DNA of 58,937 nt from Clostridia bacterium (GTDB lineage Bacteria; Bacillota; Clostridia; Oscillospirales; Acutalibacteraceae): the NCBI GenBank assembly GCA_017436285.1, contig JAFSDL010000040.1:1-58937 (forward strand). Direction: 5' to 3'. Under the pieces are notes generated by a model that saw only the letters and a list, made by a program, of their open reading frames with translations, did no database searches and was not told where the DNA came from. Shown piece by piece: positions 9,022 to 18,908 of this stretch; the stretch's first letter is position 1, and the number at the start of each line of letters is the position of its first letter. The position numbers and the translations under genes were made by a program.

Positions 9022-10476
9022 ATGGAAAAATCGGTTTTACATTATTTACTTAACGGTATTGTTAAGGGTCACGGAAAACTTTCTTTGAAATCGAAGCAAG
9101 CTCAACCTCTTGAGCCTGTTGAGGTAGATTTTATTGACAAAGCTACTGCAGATAAATATACAGTTGGCTTTCATCGCGAAATAATGCTGCCTGACGATAT
9201 TGAAAAGAAAAAATATTACATAGCAGGCTACGGTGAAAATAATCCCGCAAGAGGTGTTATAGACCCTCAATATGCACATGCGGTGTGGATTGATGATAAC
9301 ACCCAAAGAGGTGGTATATTATTAATCTCCCTCGATGTTGTTGGCCTTCTTAATAAGGATGTAAATAAGATTCGTGAGCTTCTGAAGGGCTTTTCAAAGC
9401 AGACCTGTTGCAGATATATCGGTGTTATGTCAACTCACAATCACGCAGGTATTGATACAATGGGTATATGGGGTAAATTACCCTTCAGCGGTAAAGACGA
9501 AAAGTTTATGAATATTCTTTTTGAGTCTGTTGTTAAATGTGCCTTTGAGGCTTATAACAATCGCAAAAACGGTGATTTGTATTTGGGCGAAATTGAGGTT
9601 CCTGATATGCAGGAGGATATCAGAACACCTGTTGTGTATTCAAAAACATTAACCCGTTTCCGCTTTGTTCCCGATGATAATTCAAAAGAAATATGGATGC
9701 TTAACTTCGCCTCTCATTCGGAATCTCTTCAGGGCTGTAACCACCTTGTAAGTGCCGATTTCCCTTGCTATTTAAGAGAAAAAATCAGAAATACTACAGG
9801 TGCAGAAGCCTTTTATACCGTTGGTGCTATTGGTGGTATGATAAGTATGGATATTCCTGATGAAAAGGTTCTTCGCAATGAGCATCGTCTTATTGAATCC
9901 ACCCGTAACATTGGCTATAAGCTTGCAGATTACGCCATAGCCATTGATAACGACCAAAAGCTTGAGCCTGTTGTAAATTTTGCAAGAAAAGAGTTTTATG
10001 CAGATGTTGAAAACCCTGTACTGACCATTGCTTGTGATATCGGTATTTTAACTGCAGATAAATACACACACCAGGAAGCGCCAAATTATTGGTGCTTGAA
10101 ATCCGAGGTAACATATTTTGAAATCGGTGGCAAAAAGCTTTTGCTTTTACCAGGTGAATTATTCCCGGAGCTTGTTTTCGGCGGTGCTTTAAGTGCTGAA
10201 GAATCCGCAACAGGTAAGGGCGCAGAGGTTAACCCGAAGCTTCTTTGTGATATTGTCGGTGATAAGAATATACTTGTTTTCGGTCTTGCGAATGATGAGT
10301 TGGGTTATATTCTGCCACCTAATGATTTCATTCTTCATGAAAAATCACCTTATATAAATAACGGCAGAGATAAACACGACCGCCGTCATTATGAGGAAAC
10401 AAACTCAATGGGTCCCAGAACTGCACAGGTTATTGCAGATACTGTTGAAGATATAATTAAAGCGATTAATAAATAA
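9022..10476 (+). CDS. Neutral/alkaline ceramidase-like protein
   Basis: 484 residues from ATG 9022, chosen over GTG 9013 because GAGGTG at 9010-9015 is the ribosome site for the ATG. The N-terminal half resembles the neutral/alkaline non-lysosomal ceramidase family: AGYGENNPARGVIDP, then ISLDVVGL, then the metal motif STHNHAG (about residues 136-142) corresponding to the THTHSGP of ceramidases, and SHSESLQG with another likely ligand. The C-terminal ceramidase beta domain is not obvious. No signal peptide is seen although characterised ceramidases are secreted, so an intracellular amidase or hydrolase of another lipid is possible. Last gene before a strong terminator. Confidence 0.6.
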   Translation: MEKSVLHYLLNGIVKGHGKLSLKSKQAQPLEPVEVDFIDKATADKYTVGFHREIMLPDDIEKKKYYIAGYGENNPARGVIDPQYAHAVWIDDNTQRGGILLISLDVVGLLNKDVNKIRELLKGFSKQTCCRYIGVMSTHNHAGIDTMGIWGKLPFSGKDEKFMNILFESVVKCAFEAYNNRKNGDLYLGEIEVPDMQEDIRTPVVYSKTLTRFRFVPDDNSKEIWMLNFASHSESLQGCNHLVSADFPCYLREKIRNTTGAEAFYTVGAIGGMISMDIPDEKVLRNEHRLIESTRNIGYKLADYAIAIDNDQKLEPVVNFARKEFYADVENPVLTIACDIGILTADKYTHQEAPNYWCLKSEVTYFEIGGKKLLLLPGELFPELVFGGALSAEESATGKGAEVNPKLLCDIVGDKNILVFGLANDELGYILPPNDFILHEKSPYINNGRDKHDRRHYEETNSMGPRTAQVIADTVEDIIKAINK

Positions 10477-10483
10477 AAAGATT

Positions 10484-10523
10484 GAATCCCTTACACCAAA
10501 AGAAATTTTGATGTAAGGGATTC
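10484..10523. terminator. Bidirectional intrinsic terminator
   Basis: A 12-base perfect stem (GAATCCCTTACA 10484-10495 with TGTAAGGGATTC 10512-10523) extended inward by a further CAAAA/TTTTG pairing. It is flanked by A-rich sequence on the left and T-rich on the right, and lies between the convergent ceramidase-like gene and rnhA, so it can end both transcripts. Confidence 0.85.
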
Positions 10524-10524
10524 A

Positions 10525-10962
10525 TTATTTATAATTCTCGCATTCTTTTACCGCTAATCTGTCGCATCTTTCATTTTCGGGGTGTTCATTATGACCTTTA
10601 ACCCATTTGAACGTAACATGATGCTTCTCTAATAATTCGAGTAATTGCCCCCATAAATCAGGGTTAAGAGCAGGTTTCCTATCTGCTTTTCTCCATCCGT
10701 TTTTCTTCCAGGAATAAACCCATCCCTGATTAACCGCATCACAAACATATTTTGAATCTGTTGTAACAATAGCGTTGCAAGGCTCCTTTAAAGCAGAAAG
10801 GGCAGAAATAACTGCAGTTAATTCCATTCTGTTGTTGGTGGTTTCCTTTTCACCACCGCTTAATTCCTTTTCAATTCCGTTATATCTTAAAATTGCGCCC
10901 CAGCCACCCGGACCGGGATTACCGCTACAGGCGCCATCCGTAAATATTTCTACTGTTTTCAT
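10525..10962 (-). CDS. rnhA: Ribonuclease HI
   Basis: 145 residues, the usual length of bacterial RNase HI, which cleaves RNA in RNA-DNA hybrids in the cytosol. It begins [20 protein letters not shown], with the first catalytic Asp in [10 protein letters not shown], the Glu in NNRMELTAV (about residue 47), the Asp in TTDSKYV (about 69), and the last Asp in [10 protein letters not shown] near residue 135. All four active-site carboxylates are present. Divergent from the gene at 11080; no clear promoter was resolved in the short A+T-rich gap. Confidence 0.96.
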   Translation of the reverse strand: MKTVEIFTDGACSGNPGPGGWGAILRYNGIEKELSGGEKETTNNRMELTAVISALSALKEPCNAIVTTDSKYVCDAVNQGWVYSWKKNGWRKADRKPALNPDLWGQLLELLEKHHVTFKWVKGHNEHPENERCDRLAVKECENYK

Positions 10963-11079
10963 ACATTTTTCCTTATTTTATTTTTTTATATCATAACACA
11001 GTTTATTGGAATTTAAAAGTATTTTTATAATTTAATTTTTAGCTTTATGTGGGATATAATTTTAAAAGGGGGTTGTGGG

Positions 11080-13101
11080 ATGTATTTAGTTTTTGTTAAT
11101 TTTTCAAAAAGCAACAGCTTGTTAACCGAACAGTTGAATGTTCGGTCTTTTTATTATTTAAGTGTGTTAAACAAATCATTACCGGAGCTTCAGTTGATAA
11201 ATTTTTCTGATTCAGATATTCAGGAGGTGTTTTTGCTTGATTCGGAAAAAGCAATAGACTTTCCTCTGTTCAGATTTGAAAATGTAATTCAGACAGATTT
11301 TTTGAAAAAATTATATGAATTTAATTCTTCTGATAAAATTTTATTGCTTCGTAACGATGTTTATTTTGAAAGTGATATTGCAGAATATGAACAGCATCAC
11401 AAAGCAGATGATATGCTTGCCTTTGTTGATAACGATGGTTTATGCTATGGCGTTCTTACATCTGTTGCTACGCTCAGAAGATTGTTCAATAAAAACACCT
11501 CCTTTGCAGATTTGTTTACCCTCAGTCAGAAATTAGCAGATGTTCAGATTGTTACCCGGGGATATATAAAGCTTCTGAAAACCGTGAAGGATTACAAATA
11601 TTTACTGTTTGATATTTTAAATGGCAAAACAAATTTTAAACCCCCGCATATTGCTGAGGGCATTTTTACGGAAGCTTCTGTTCCTGAAAGTGATTTTTCC
11701 ATTATACCACCTGTATACATCGGTAATTCTGTTCAGATTGAAAGCGGTAGTGTTATAGGTCCTAATGCAGTTATTCAGAGTAATACTCTGATTTCTTCTG
11801 ATACATCAATTAAAAACAGCGTACTTTTTGAGGATGTGTATGTTTCATCCCATTGTTATATTAATGGTGCAATTTGTTGTAAAAATTCTTCAATTAAAAG
11901 AAATTCTGCAGTGTTTGGCGGCTCTGTTATTGGTGAAAATTCTTTAGTCGGCGAGGATATGTTAGTTGAAAATGATTCTGTTATTAATAAAAATGTGAAA
12001 TTCGACAGATTAACAAAATCACCCTTTACCCAAAAAATGAATAGTGTTTTTCATAGTGAATTTAATGCTCTTTCACCTGATAAAGCAGCCCTTTTGGGCT
12101 CGGCAATAGGAATGGTTTTAAAAAAACCAAGAGTTTTGATAGCAAGTGACGGTTTGCCCGATTCATTGGCAATTAAATTAGCTTTGTTGAGTGGTCTTAT
12201 ATTATCGGGAGCAGAGTGCTTTGATATTGGTGTTGCTTTTAAAGCTTTTGTGTTTTTTGGTTTGTCGTATTGCGAGTGTGCTTATTCAATTTTTATCAGT
12301 AGTCATAACGGAGCAACAGATATTGAAATATTCAACTCTGAAAATATCGCATTAAGTAAAACTGACTGTTGTAATATCTTTGAGTTTTGTAATAAAGGTC
12401 AGTTCGGTCCTGCGCAACCAAAAGCCTGTAAGCCTGTCAGACAAATTCACGGATTAAGAAGAATGTATATACGGGAAATTACCTCTGCTTTTACTGATAA
12501 TATTGAAAATTTCCCCGTAATTGATTGCAAAAATGAAATGCTCTTAAAATTATTTGAGGAAATCAAAACAAAAATTGCAGGTGCGAATAACAAAAAGGAA
12601 AAATTATATATAAAAATTAATGATTCGGGCACTAAAGCAAGCATAACATTCAAAGGAAAAGCATATAGTGAAAAAACTTTGAATAAATTGGTGCATTTTT
12701 ATTTTGAAAAAGCCAAAAATAATGGTAAAAATATCAATAATTATTATAAAAGGCTTTGGAAAAAAGATAGCTTTTTCCTTGTCTTTTCCGTTATTTATAT
12801 TATTAAAAAAACAAAAAAAGATATTTCTGTCTTAGTTGAAGAGCTACCTGCCTTTTTTATAGAATCAAAAACAATTACCGCCAATCTCAGAGCAGGGGAT
12901 TTTGCCCGTAAATTCAATGATTTCAACAATTTTTCTTTTAAAAATAATGCCTGTGATATTCCGTTGAAAAATGGATTAGTCCGTGTTTTAAAGTCTGATA
13001 ATTTAAATAAATTAAAGATATGTTGTGCTTCCTCGGATTTATCAGTCTCAAAGGAAATCTGTGATTTCATAAGCTGCCTTTTAAATACTACGGATGCTTG
13101 A
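11080..13101 (+). CDS. Degenerate sugar nucleotidyltransferase / left-handed beta-helix / phosphohexomutase fusion
   Basis: 673 residues from ATG 11080, with AAAAGGGGG at 11065-11072 as SD. Three regions line up with the mannose-1-phosphate guanylyltransferase/phosphomannomutase fusion family. Residues 1-200 are a nucleotidyltransferase-like domain, recognisable by the LLLRNDVYFESDI stretch and GYIKLLKTVKDYKYLLFDIL, but lacking the GGxGTRL nucleotide motif. Residues about 205-310 are hexapeptide repeats (YIGNSVQIESGSVIGPNAVI) of a left-handed beta-helix. The rest resembles a phosphohexomutase: the phosphoserine loop reads ISSHNGATDIEI (S407/S408) instead of TASHNP, and the metal loop DGDADR is replaced by INDSGTKAS (about 513-521). 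The C-terminal phosphate loop is only vaguely kept. It looks like a conserved pseudoenzyme or regulator rather than an active transferase; the frame is intact. Visibly A+T-richer than rnjA. Confidence 0.65.
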   Translation: MYLVFVNFSKSNSLLTEQLNVRSFYYLSVLNKSLPELQLINFSDSDIQEVFLLDSEKAIDFPLFRFENVIQTDFLKKLYEFNSSDKILLLRNDVYFESDIAEYEQHHKADDMLAFVDNDGLCYGVLTSVATLRRLFNKNTSFADLFTLSQKLADVQIVTRGYIKLLKTVKDYKYLLFDILNGKTNFKPPHIAEGIFTEASVPESDFSIIPPVYIGNSVQIESGSVIGPNAVIQSNTLISSDTSIKNSVLFEDVYVSSHCYINGAICCKNSSIKRNSAVFGGSVIGENSLVGEDMLVENDSVINKNVKFDRLTKSPFTQKMNSVFHSEFNALSPDKAALLGSAIGMVLKKPRVLIASDGLPDSLAIKLALLSGLILSGAECFDIGVAFKAFVFFGLSYCECAYSIFISSHNGATDIEIFNSENIALSKTDCCNIFEFCNKGQFGPAQPKACKPVRQIHGLRRMYIREITSAFTDNIENFPVIDCKNEMLLKLFEEIKTKIAGANNKKEKLYIKINDSGTKASITFKGKAYSEKTLNKLVHFYFEKAKNNGKNINNYYKRLWKKDSFFLVFSVIYIIKKTKKDISVLVEELPAFFIESKTITANLRAGDFARKFNDFNNFSFKNNACDIPLKNGLVRVLKSDNLNKLKICCASSDLSVSKEICDFISCLLNTTDA

Positions 13102-13126
13102 CATTGCGCATAATTAATAGTATTAT
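13098..13126 (+). promoter_or_regulatory. Sigma-A promoter of the rnjA operon
   Basis: Perfect -35 TTGACA (13098-13103), 17-base spacer, -10 TATTAT (13121-13126, five of six). The -35 overlaps the stop codon of the upstream gene. Transcription should begin near 13133, giving a leader of about 80 bases that contains the hairpin at 13160-13179. Confidence 0.8.
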
Positions 13127-13159
13127 ATATTATTGATATATTGTAAAATAGGTTATTAT

Positions 13160-13179
13160 GCCGTCTTGTTTCTGACGGC
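13160..13179 (+). other. 5' leader hairpin of rnjA
   Basis: GCCGTC (13160-13165) pairs with GACGGC (13174-13179) around an 8-base loop. No T run follows, so it is unlikely to terminate. A structured leader in front of RNase J may influence mRNA stability or feedback, but this is speculation. Confidence 0.4.
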
Positions 13180-13213
13180 TCTACATATTACAAATCTTAA
13201 GTAGGAGATTTTT

Positions 13214-15088
13214 ATGCAAAAAGAAAATAAGAAGAAGGTGTCTTCTGAGGCTTCTGTGCAGAATAAGAAAAACAATAAAAAGTCAAATCAATCTGCTAAA
13301 AGCCACAAAAATCAAGCATCTGCAAAAACAAAGCAGAAGAAAACAGCTACACCTGCAACAAAAAACAAAAATACCACAAAAAATACTTCTCAGAGGAACC
13401 CCCGTTATTCCAAAATAACACCACCAAAGAAAAAAGAACCTGTTAAAATTTCTTTCTTGGGTGGTATTAACGAGGTTGGCAAGAATATGACCTGCTATGA
13501 GTATGGTAAGTCTATGTTAATCGTTGATTGCGGTCTTGCTTTTCCTGAAACCGACCAATTGGGTGTTGATTTTGTTATTCCTGATTTCACCTTCGTTGAA
13601 AGGAATATTGATAAGGTAAAGGGTATTATAATTACTCACGGTCATGAGGACCATATCGGTGCTTTGGCATATCTTTTGAAAAAGGTTAATATTCCCGTTT
13701 ATGCCACCTTGCTTACCGCGGGGCTTATTAATGGCAAATTAAGTGAGCATAAGCTTGAGCATGAGGTGAAAATTCATATAGTTGAAGCAGGCGATACTGT
13801 TAAATTGGGAGATTTTGATGTTGAATTTATCAAGGTTAATCATTCAATTCCTGATGCGGTAGCTTTAGCTGTCAAATGTGAAGCAGGCACAATTGTTCAG
13901 ACAGGTGACTTTAAAATTGATACCTGTCCTATTGACGGAAGCAGAATCGACCTTTCACGTTTTGCAGAATTAGGAAATGAGGGTGTGCTTTGCCTTCTTT
14001 CCGATTCAACAAATGCAGAGCAGCCGGGCTATTCCCAGAGTGAAAGTAAGGTTGGTGAAACCTTCAGAAGTCTCTTTAATCAGGCAGGGGACAGGCGCAT
14101 TATTATCGCAACCTTTGCTTCAAACCTGCATCGCGTTCAACAAATCATTGATATTGCCGAGCAGACAGGCAGAAGGGTTGCCCTTTCAGGCAGAAGCCTT
14201 GAAAATGTTGTTGCAATTGCCTCTGAATTAGGCTATATCAATATTCCCGAGGGAACCTTAATCGGTATTGATGAAATTAAAAGATATTCTGATGACAGGC
14301 TTGTTATTGTAACAACGGGTAGCCAGGGTGAGCCGATGTCCGCTCTTTCGAGAATGGCTCAGGGCGGTCACAGAAAGGTTACGGTTGGCTACAATGACTG
14401 TGTTATTATTTCCGCCCGTCCCATACCCGGTAACGAGAAAACTGTCTATAAGGTTATCAACGATTTGCTTAAATTGGGTGCTCGTGTTATTTATGAGAAA
14501 ATGTATGATGTTCACGTTTCAGGTCACGCTTGTCAGGAAGAGCTTAAAATTATGCTTTCTCTTGTTAAGCCAAAGTATTTTATCCCCGTTCACGGTGAGC
14601 AGAAGCATCTCAGGTATCACGCCCGCCTTGCAGAAAGCGTTGGTATCGACAGTAATAATATAATCATTGCAGATAACGGTTATGAAATTTCCGCAACCGA
14701 TACCAACATTTCCGTTTCGGGTACTGTTGCCAATGGCAAGGTATATGTTGATGGCTATGGTGTTGGTGATGTGGGTGCCCGTGTTATGAAGGAGCGTTTA
14801 CATCTCGGTCAGGATGGAATTATAATCATTGCAGCCACAATTGACGGAGCATCAGGTGAGCTTTTAAGCGGGCCGGAGGTTGTTTCCAAGGGCTTTGTTT
14901 ATGTTAAGGAAGCCGAGCTTTTAATGAATGAAGCGGTTAAGGTTTCTATGCGCGTTATTGATAGCTTCCCTCCGTATAGCTTTGATATAAATGCAATGAA
15001 CACTAAATTAAGAGATGAAATTTCTCGGTTGATGTATGAAAAAACCAAGCGAAATCCAATGATTTTGCCTATTTTATTAGAGGTTTAA
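13214..15088 (+). CDS. rnjA: Ribonuclease J
   Basis: 624 residues, against about 555 for the Bacillus enzyme; the excess is a Lys/Asn/Ser/Thr/Gln low-complexity extension of roughly 75 residues at the N-terminus. Then come the MBL core (ISFLGGINEVGKNM, metal motif THGHEDH near residue 141), the beta-CASP domain (HVSGHACQEELKIM), and the C-terminal domain. RNase J is both an endonuclease and a 5'-3' exonuclease central to mRNA decay and rRNA maturation in Firmicutes. The GTAGGAGATTTTTATG start is clear. Three bases separate it from gdpP. The basic extension may bind RNA or ribosomes (inference). Confidence 0.95.
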   Translation: MQKENKKKVSSEASVQNKKNNKKSNQSAKSHKNQASAKTKQKKTATPATKNKNTTKNTSQRNPRYSKITPPKKKEPVKISFLGGINEVGKNMTCYEYGKSMLIVDCGLAFPETDQLGVDFVIPDFTFVERNIDKVKGIIITHGHEDHIGALAYLLKKVNIPVYATLLTAGLINGKLSEHKLEHEVKIHIVEAGDTVKLGDFDVEFIKVNHSIPDAVALAVKCEAGTIVQTGDFKIDTCPIDGSRIDLSRFAELGNEGVLCLLSDSTNAEQPGYSQSESKVGETFRSLFNQAGDRRIIIATFASNLHRVQQIIDIAEQTGRRVALSGRSLENVVAIASELGYINIPEGTLIGIDEIKRYSDDRLVIVTTGSQGEPMSALSRMAQGGHRKVTVGYNDCVIISARPIPGNEKTVYKVINDLLKLGARVIYEKMYDVHVSGHACQEELKIMLSLVKPKYFIPVHGEQKHLRYHARLAESVGIDSNNIIIADNGYEISATDTNISVSGTVANGKVYVDGYGVGDVGARVMKERLHLGQDGIIIIAATIDGASGELLSGPEVVSKGFVYVKEAELLMNEAVKVSMRVIDSFPPYSFDINAMNTKLRDEISRLMYEKTKRNPMILPILLEV

Positions 15089-15091
15089 AGT

Positions 15092-17050
15092 ATGAAAATT
15101 CTGGCATTGTTTTATCAGAACCCTGCGGGCTATCTGGCAGCTTTATTGCTTTTGGTTTTTTCTGCAGTAAGCTTTGCTATCAACAATAATACGGCTTGGA
15201 TTTTTCTTGTTGCTTTTGCTTTTGTTCTTGTTGCGAATGTTTTATATTCTGTTCTGTCTTTCAAAGCTACAAGAAAATACATTAAAGAGGTTAACAAATC
15301 TCTCTCTCAGGAAAAAATCAGTAACGTTGATTCATTTCCGTTGCCTTGCGTAATGTGCGATATGAAGGGTAACATTGTTTGGTTCAATAAAGAGTTCGGA
15401 GAGAGCGTCTTAACCGACAAGCAAAAGGTTTCTATTTATGACTTTTTTAAAGATTATAATTTTTATTCCTATTCTGAGCTGAAAACTGCTGATTCTGAAT
15501 TTAACGGCAAAATGTATACTGCCTTTATCACGAGAATTAAAAGTAAAACAAGTCCGATGCTTTGCTTTTATTTCTTTGATGATACATATATGAAGGAAAC
15601 AGAGCAGGAATATAAGCTGTCCAGACCATTTGTGATGTCAATTTTCGTTGATAATATTGACCAGCTTTTAAGGCAGCTTACTGACAGTAAATTTGCTCAG
15701 ATATCAAGTGGTATCGAAAGCAAAATTGAGGACTGGCTTAAGGATGAAAATTTAATTCTTAAGAAAACAGGCAACGGCAACTTCTTTGTGATAGGTGAAA
15801 AAAGGAATCTCGACCGTTTATCTGCGGAAAAATTTTCTGTATTGAAGGATGTTCGTGAATACAAGCATAATAACACACCTGTAAATGCTACTCTTTCAAT
15901 CGGTGTAGGAACAGGTGCAGATTTGTCCGAATGTGAAGCAAGAGCCAAAAAAGCACTGGAAATGTCTTTGGGCAGGGGTGGCGACCAGGTCGCAGTTTAT
16001 ACGGAAAACGGATATGTATATTATGGTGGTATGTCAAACCTTTCAAATGATAATTCGAGAGTTTCGCCTCGTCAGACTGCCGCAAATATTTCCACTCTTG
16101 TGAAAAAATATAAGAAAGCAATAGTTGTTGGTCATAAATTTTCAGATTATGATGCTATTGGCTCTGCTATGGGTATTAAATTTTTTGCAGAAGCAAATGG
16201 TGTTCAGGCGTATGTTGCCATTGATGAAAAAACAACATTAGCTGAATCTTTAGTTGATATTTCAGTTAAAAATGGCTTTGATGGGTTCATTTCACTTGCT
16301 GAAGCCCTCGAGATGTGTGACAATGATACAATTTTGTTTGTTGTTGATACTCATAGAAAATTCCTGCTTGATGAGCCTGAGCTGTATGAAAAAGCAAAAG
16401 CAAAGGTGGTTATAGACCATCACAGGCGTTCGGATGATTTTATTAACGATGCTGATATTTTTTATCATCATCCTTCACCATCTTCAACCTGCGAAATGGT
16501 TGCAGAGTTAATCGAATATTCAACCATACAAAAATCTATGTCTCCTGTAATTTCAACGGCACTTCTTTCGGGTATAGTTCTTGATACCAAGGAATTTGTT
16601 TTAAGAACTTCAAGAAGAACCTTCGAAGCGGCTGCTTTTTTAAAGGAAAATAAGGCTGATACAGTAGCGGTTAAAAAGCTTTTCTCTGTCAGCACAGAGA
16701 TGATAAATCTAAAGAATGAAATTCTCAGTAATGCCGTGGTTTATAACGGATGTATGATTTCTGCTACCGAGAGAAACAGTCCCGATTTAAGAATAGTAAC
16801 TGCTAAGGCAGCAGATGAAATGCTTAATATAGAAAATGTTAAAGCCTCTTTCGTTTTATCATATATCACAAAGGATATTATTCAGATTTCTGCACGCTCT
16901 TTAGGTGAAGAAAATGTTCAGTTAATTATGGAAAATCTTGGAGGTGGCGGTCACAGTACAATGGCGGCAACCCAGATTAAAAATACAGATATTGAAAATG
17001 CAAAATCAATGCTTTTAAAAGCTATTGATGCTTATAATTTAGCAAAATAA
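15092..17050 (+). CDS. gdpP: Cyclic-di-AMP phosphodiesterase GdpP
   Basis: 652 residues with the standard GdpP order: two N-terminal membrane segments (about residues 10-55), a PAS-like region (about 80-170), a degenerate GGDEF domain (about 175-310), then DHH and DHHA1 domains. DHH phosphodiesterase motifs are present: [13 protein letters not shown] (near 349-361), VVDTHR (about 413), [10 protein letters not shown] (about 437) and [13 protein letters not shown] near the end. It hydrolyses the second messenger c-di-AMP to pApA at the membrane, affecting osmotic and cell-wall homeostasis. The rnj-gdpP-rplI-dnaB order is widespread in Firmicutes and supports the assignment. Confidence 0.94.
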   Translation: MKILALFYQNPAGYLAALLLLVFSAVSFAINNNTAWIFLVAFAFVLVANVLYSVLSFKATRKYIKEVNKSLSQEKISNVDSFPLPCVMCDMKGNIVWFNKEFGESVLTDKQKVSIYDFFKDYNFYSYSELKTADSEFNGKMYTAFITRIKSKTSPMLCFYFFDDTYMKETEQEYKLSRPFVMSIFVDNIDQLLRQLTDSKFAQISSGIESKIEDWLKDENLILKKTGNGNFFVIGEKRNLDRLSAEKFSVLKDVREYKHNNTPVNATLSIGVGTGADLSECEARAKKALEMSLGRGGDQVAVYTENGYVYYGGMSNLSNDNSRVSPRQTAANISTLVKKYKKAIVVGHKFSDYDAIGSAMGIKFFAEANGVQAYVAIDEKTTLAESLVDISVKNGFDGFISLAEALEMCDNDTILFVVDTHRKFLLDEPELYEKAKAKVVIDHHRRSDDFINDADIFYHHPSPSSTCEMVAELIEYSTIQKSMSPVISTALLSGIVLDTKEFVLRTSRRTFEAAAFLKENKADTVAVKKLFSVSTEMINLKNEILSNAVVYNGCMISATERNSPDLRIVTAKAADEMLNIENVKASFVLSYITKDIIQISARSLGEENVQLIMENLGGGGHSTMAATQIKNTDIENAKSMLLKAIDAYNLAK

Positions 17051-17073
17051 TATTTCCTCGGAGGTACAAATAT

Positions 17074-17517
17074 ATGGATGTTATTTTAAAAAGTGATGTA
17101 AAGGGTCTTGGAAAGAAAAGTGAAAAGGTAAGTGTTTCTGATGGCTATGCAAGAAACTTCTTGTTTCCTCGCGGTCTTGCAGCAGAAGCAACTGCACAGA
17201 CTCTTTCAGAAATGAAGAATAAGCAGTCTTCAGAGCAGTTCAAAGCTGAAGAAGAGCTTAAAGCTGCAAAGCAAAGTGCAGAAAAGATTAACAATAATAC
17301 TGTTGTTCTCAAAGCTAAGGGTGGTGCTAACGGTAAGCTTTTCGGTTCTGTAACAGCAAAGGAAATTGCAGTAGTGGTTTCAAATCAGTTCAAGGTTTCT
17401 GTTGATAAAAGAAAAATTACTGTTGATGATATCAAGGCCTTTGGCACATATAATGCTCAGGTTCGTCTTCATCCCAAGGTTACTGCATCCTTTAAAGTGC
17501 AGGTTGTAGAAGAATAA
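17074..17517 (+). CDS. rplI: 50S ribosomal protein L9
   Basis: 147 residues, standard length. The N-terminal domain begins [19 protein letters not shown] and contains the signature [13 protein letters not shown]; a long connecting helix (about residues 40-75) leads to the C-terminal rRNA-binding domain ending in [16 protein letters not shown]. Strong SD CGGAGG. L9 binds 23S rRNA near the L1 stalk. Lies between gdpP and dnaB, a conserved arrangement. Confidence 0.97.
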   Translation: MDVILKSDVKGLGKKSEKVSVSDGYARNFLFPRGLAAEATAQTLSEMKNKQSSEQFKAEEELKAAKQSAEKINNNTVVLKAKGGANGKLFGSVTAKEIAVVVSNQFKVSVDKRKITVDDIKAFGTYNAQVRLHPKVTASFKVQVVEE

Positions 17518-17540
17518 AATCTTCGGAAAGGTAAAAAGAA

Positions 17541-18908
17541 ATGGCTGATAAAAATAAAATGCCTGTTTTTGATGGCGTAGATTTGCCATACAGTCTTGAA
17601 ACCGAACAAGCTGTTATCGGTTCAATTTTAATTAATCCGGAATGTGTTACTGTTGTTTTATCACATCTTAAGCCTGATTACTTTTACATTGACCAGCATC
17701 GCGCCATTATGGATGCGGTGATGATTCTTGATACATTGGGCTCAAGAATTGATGCACTTACAATTCTCGATAAATTAAGCAGTAATGCAAATTTTAACAT
17801 CGAGGATAATAAAAACTATCTTTTCCAGCTTGCTCAGATGGTGCCAAGTGCTGCCAATGTTGAGAACTACTGTAAAATAGTTAAAGAAAAGTATTTTCTT
17901 CGCTCTTTGATTAAAATTTCAAAGGAAACTATTGATTCTGCAGTTGATGGTGGTGCAGAGGCAGAAAAGATTTTAGACTCTGCAGAGCAAAAAATTTATG
18001 ACATAAGAAAAGGTAGAGCCGTTGGCTCACTTCAGAAATTAAGCGATGTAATTTCTTCTGAGGTTTATCCAAATCTTGTGAAAATTTCTTCAGATAATTC
18101 CGAGGAATTCAAGGGTATTCCAACAGGCTTTTCAAAACTTGATGAAATCACATCGGGGCTTAACCGTTCTGACTTAGTGCTTATTGGTGCGCGTCCTGCT
18201 ATGGGTAAGACAAGCTTCGCCCTTAATATTGCAAGAAATGTTGGTATGACAGGTAAAAAGGTTATCTTCTTCTCGTTGGAAATGTCTAATGAGCAGCTTG
18301 CTGCCCGTGTTCTTTCAACAGAAGCACGTGTTGAAAGTAACAAGCTTCGCTCCGGTAACATTACAAACGATGAATGGATGCGGCTTGCTGAAGCAACTGA
18401 TAGATTAACAAAGTGCAATTTATACTTTGATGATACTTCTACAATTACCGTTCCTGATATTAAGTCCAAAATAAAAAGAACTAAGGATGTTGATTGTATT
18501 GTTATTGATTATTTGGGACTTATGCAATCAGCAACAAAAAAGGAGAATAGAGTTCAGGAAATTACTGAAATTACTCGTGGTTTGAAGATGCTTGCAAAGG
18601 ATTTGAAAATTCCTGTTGTTTGTTGTGCCCAGCTTTCTCGTGGACCTGAAAAAAATGGTAAATCCTCAAACAGACCAATGCTTTCCGACCTTCGTGATTC
18701 AGGTTCAATTGAGCAGGATGCTGATATTGTTATGATGCTTTATCGTGAGGGATATTATAAAAATAGCTCTCAGAATGCTGATGAAATTGATATGACACAG
18801 GCGGATGTTGATGTTGCGAAAAACAGACACGGTCCAACCGACAGAATTAAGCTTCATTGGGATGGTCAGTTTACTTTGTTCTCAACCTTGGAGTACAGAG
18901 ATGAATAA
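17541..18908 (+). CDS. dnaB: Replicative DNA helicase DnaB
   Basis: 455 residues, normal for the hexameric 5'-3' helicase of the replication fork (called DnaC in Bacillus). The N-terminal DnaB domain starts LPYSLETEQAVIGSILINPE; a linker leads to the RecA-like motor with Walker A ARPAMGKTSF (about residues 217-226), Walker B IDYLGLMQ, and the SIEQDADIVM motif near the C-terminus. No intein is present. The stop overlaps the tilS start by eight bases. Confidence 0.97.
   Translation: MADKNKMPVFDGVDLPYSLETEQAVIGSILINPECVTVVLSHLKPDYFYIDQHRAIMDAVMILDTLGSRIDALTILDKLSSNANFNIEDNKNYLFQLAQMVPSAANVENYCKIVKEKYFLRSLIKISKETIDSAVDGGAEAEKILDSAEQKIYDIRKGRAVGSLQKLSDVISSEVYPNLVKISSDNSEEFKGIPTGFSKLDEITSGLNRSDLVLIGARPAMGKTSFALNIARNVGMTGKKVIFFSLEMSNEQLAARVLSTEARVESNKLRSGNITNDEWMRLAEATDRLTKCNLYFDDTSTITVPDIKSKIKRTKDVDCIVIDYLGLMQSATKKENRVQEITEITRGLKMLAKDLKIPVVCCAQLSRGPEKNGKSSNRPMLSDLRDSGSIEQDADIVMMLYREGYYKNSSQNADEIDMTQADVDVAKNRHGPTDRIKLHWDGQFTLFSTLEYRDE

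Noticed and set aside
18805..18900. Earlier in-frame start for tilS inside dnaB
   Set aside because: It would overlap the helicase gene by about 100 bases; family alignment and the classic ATGA-type overlap put the start at 18901.
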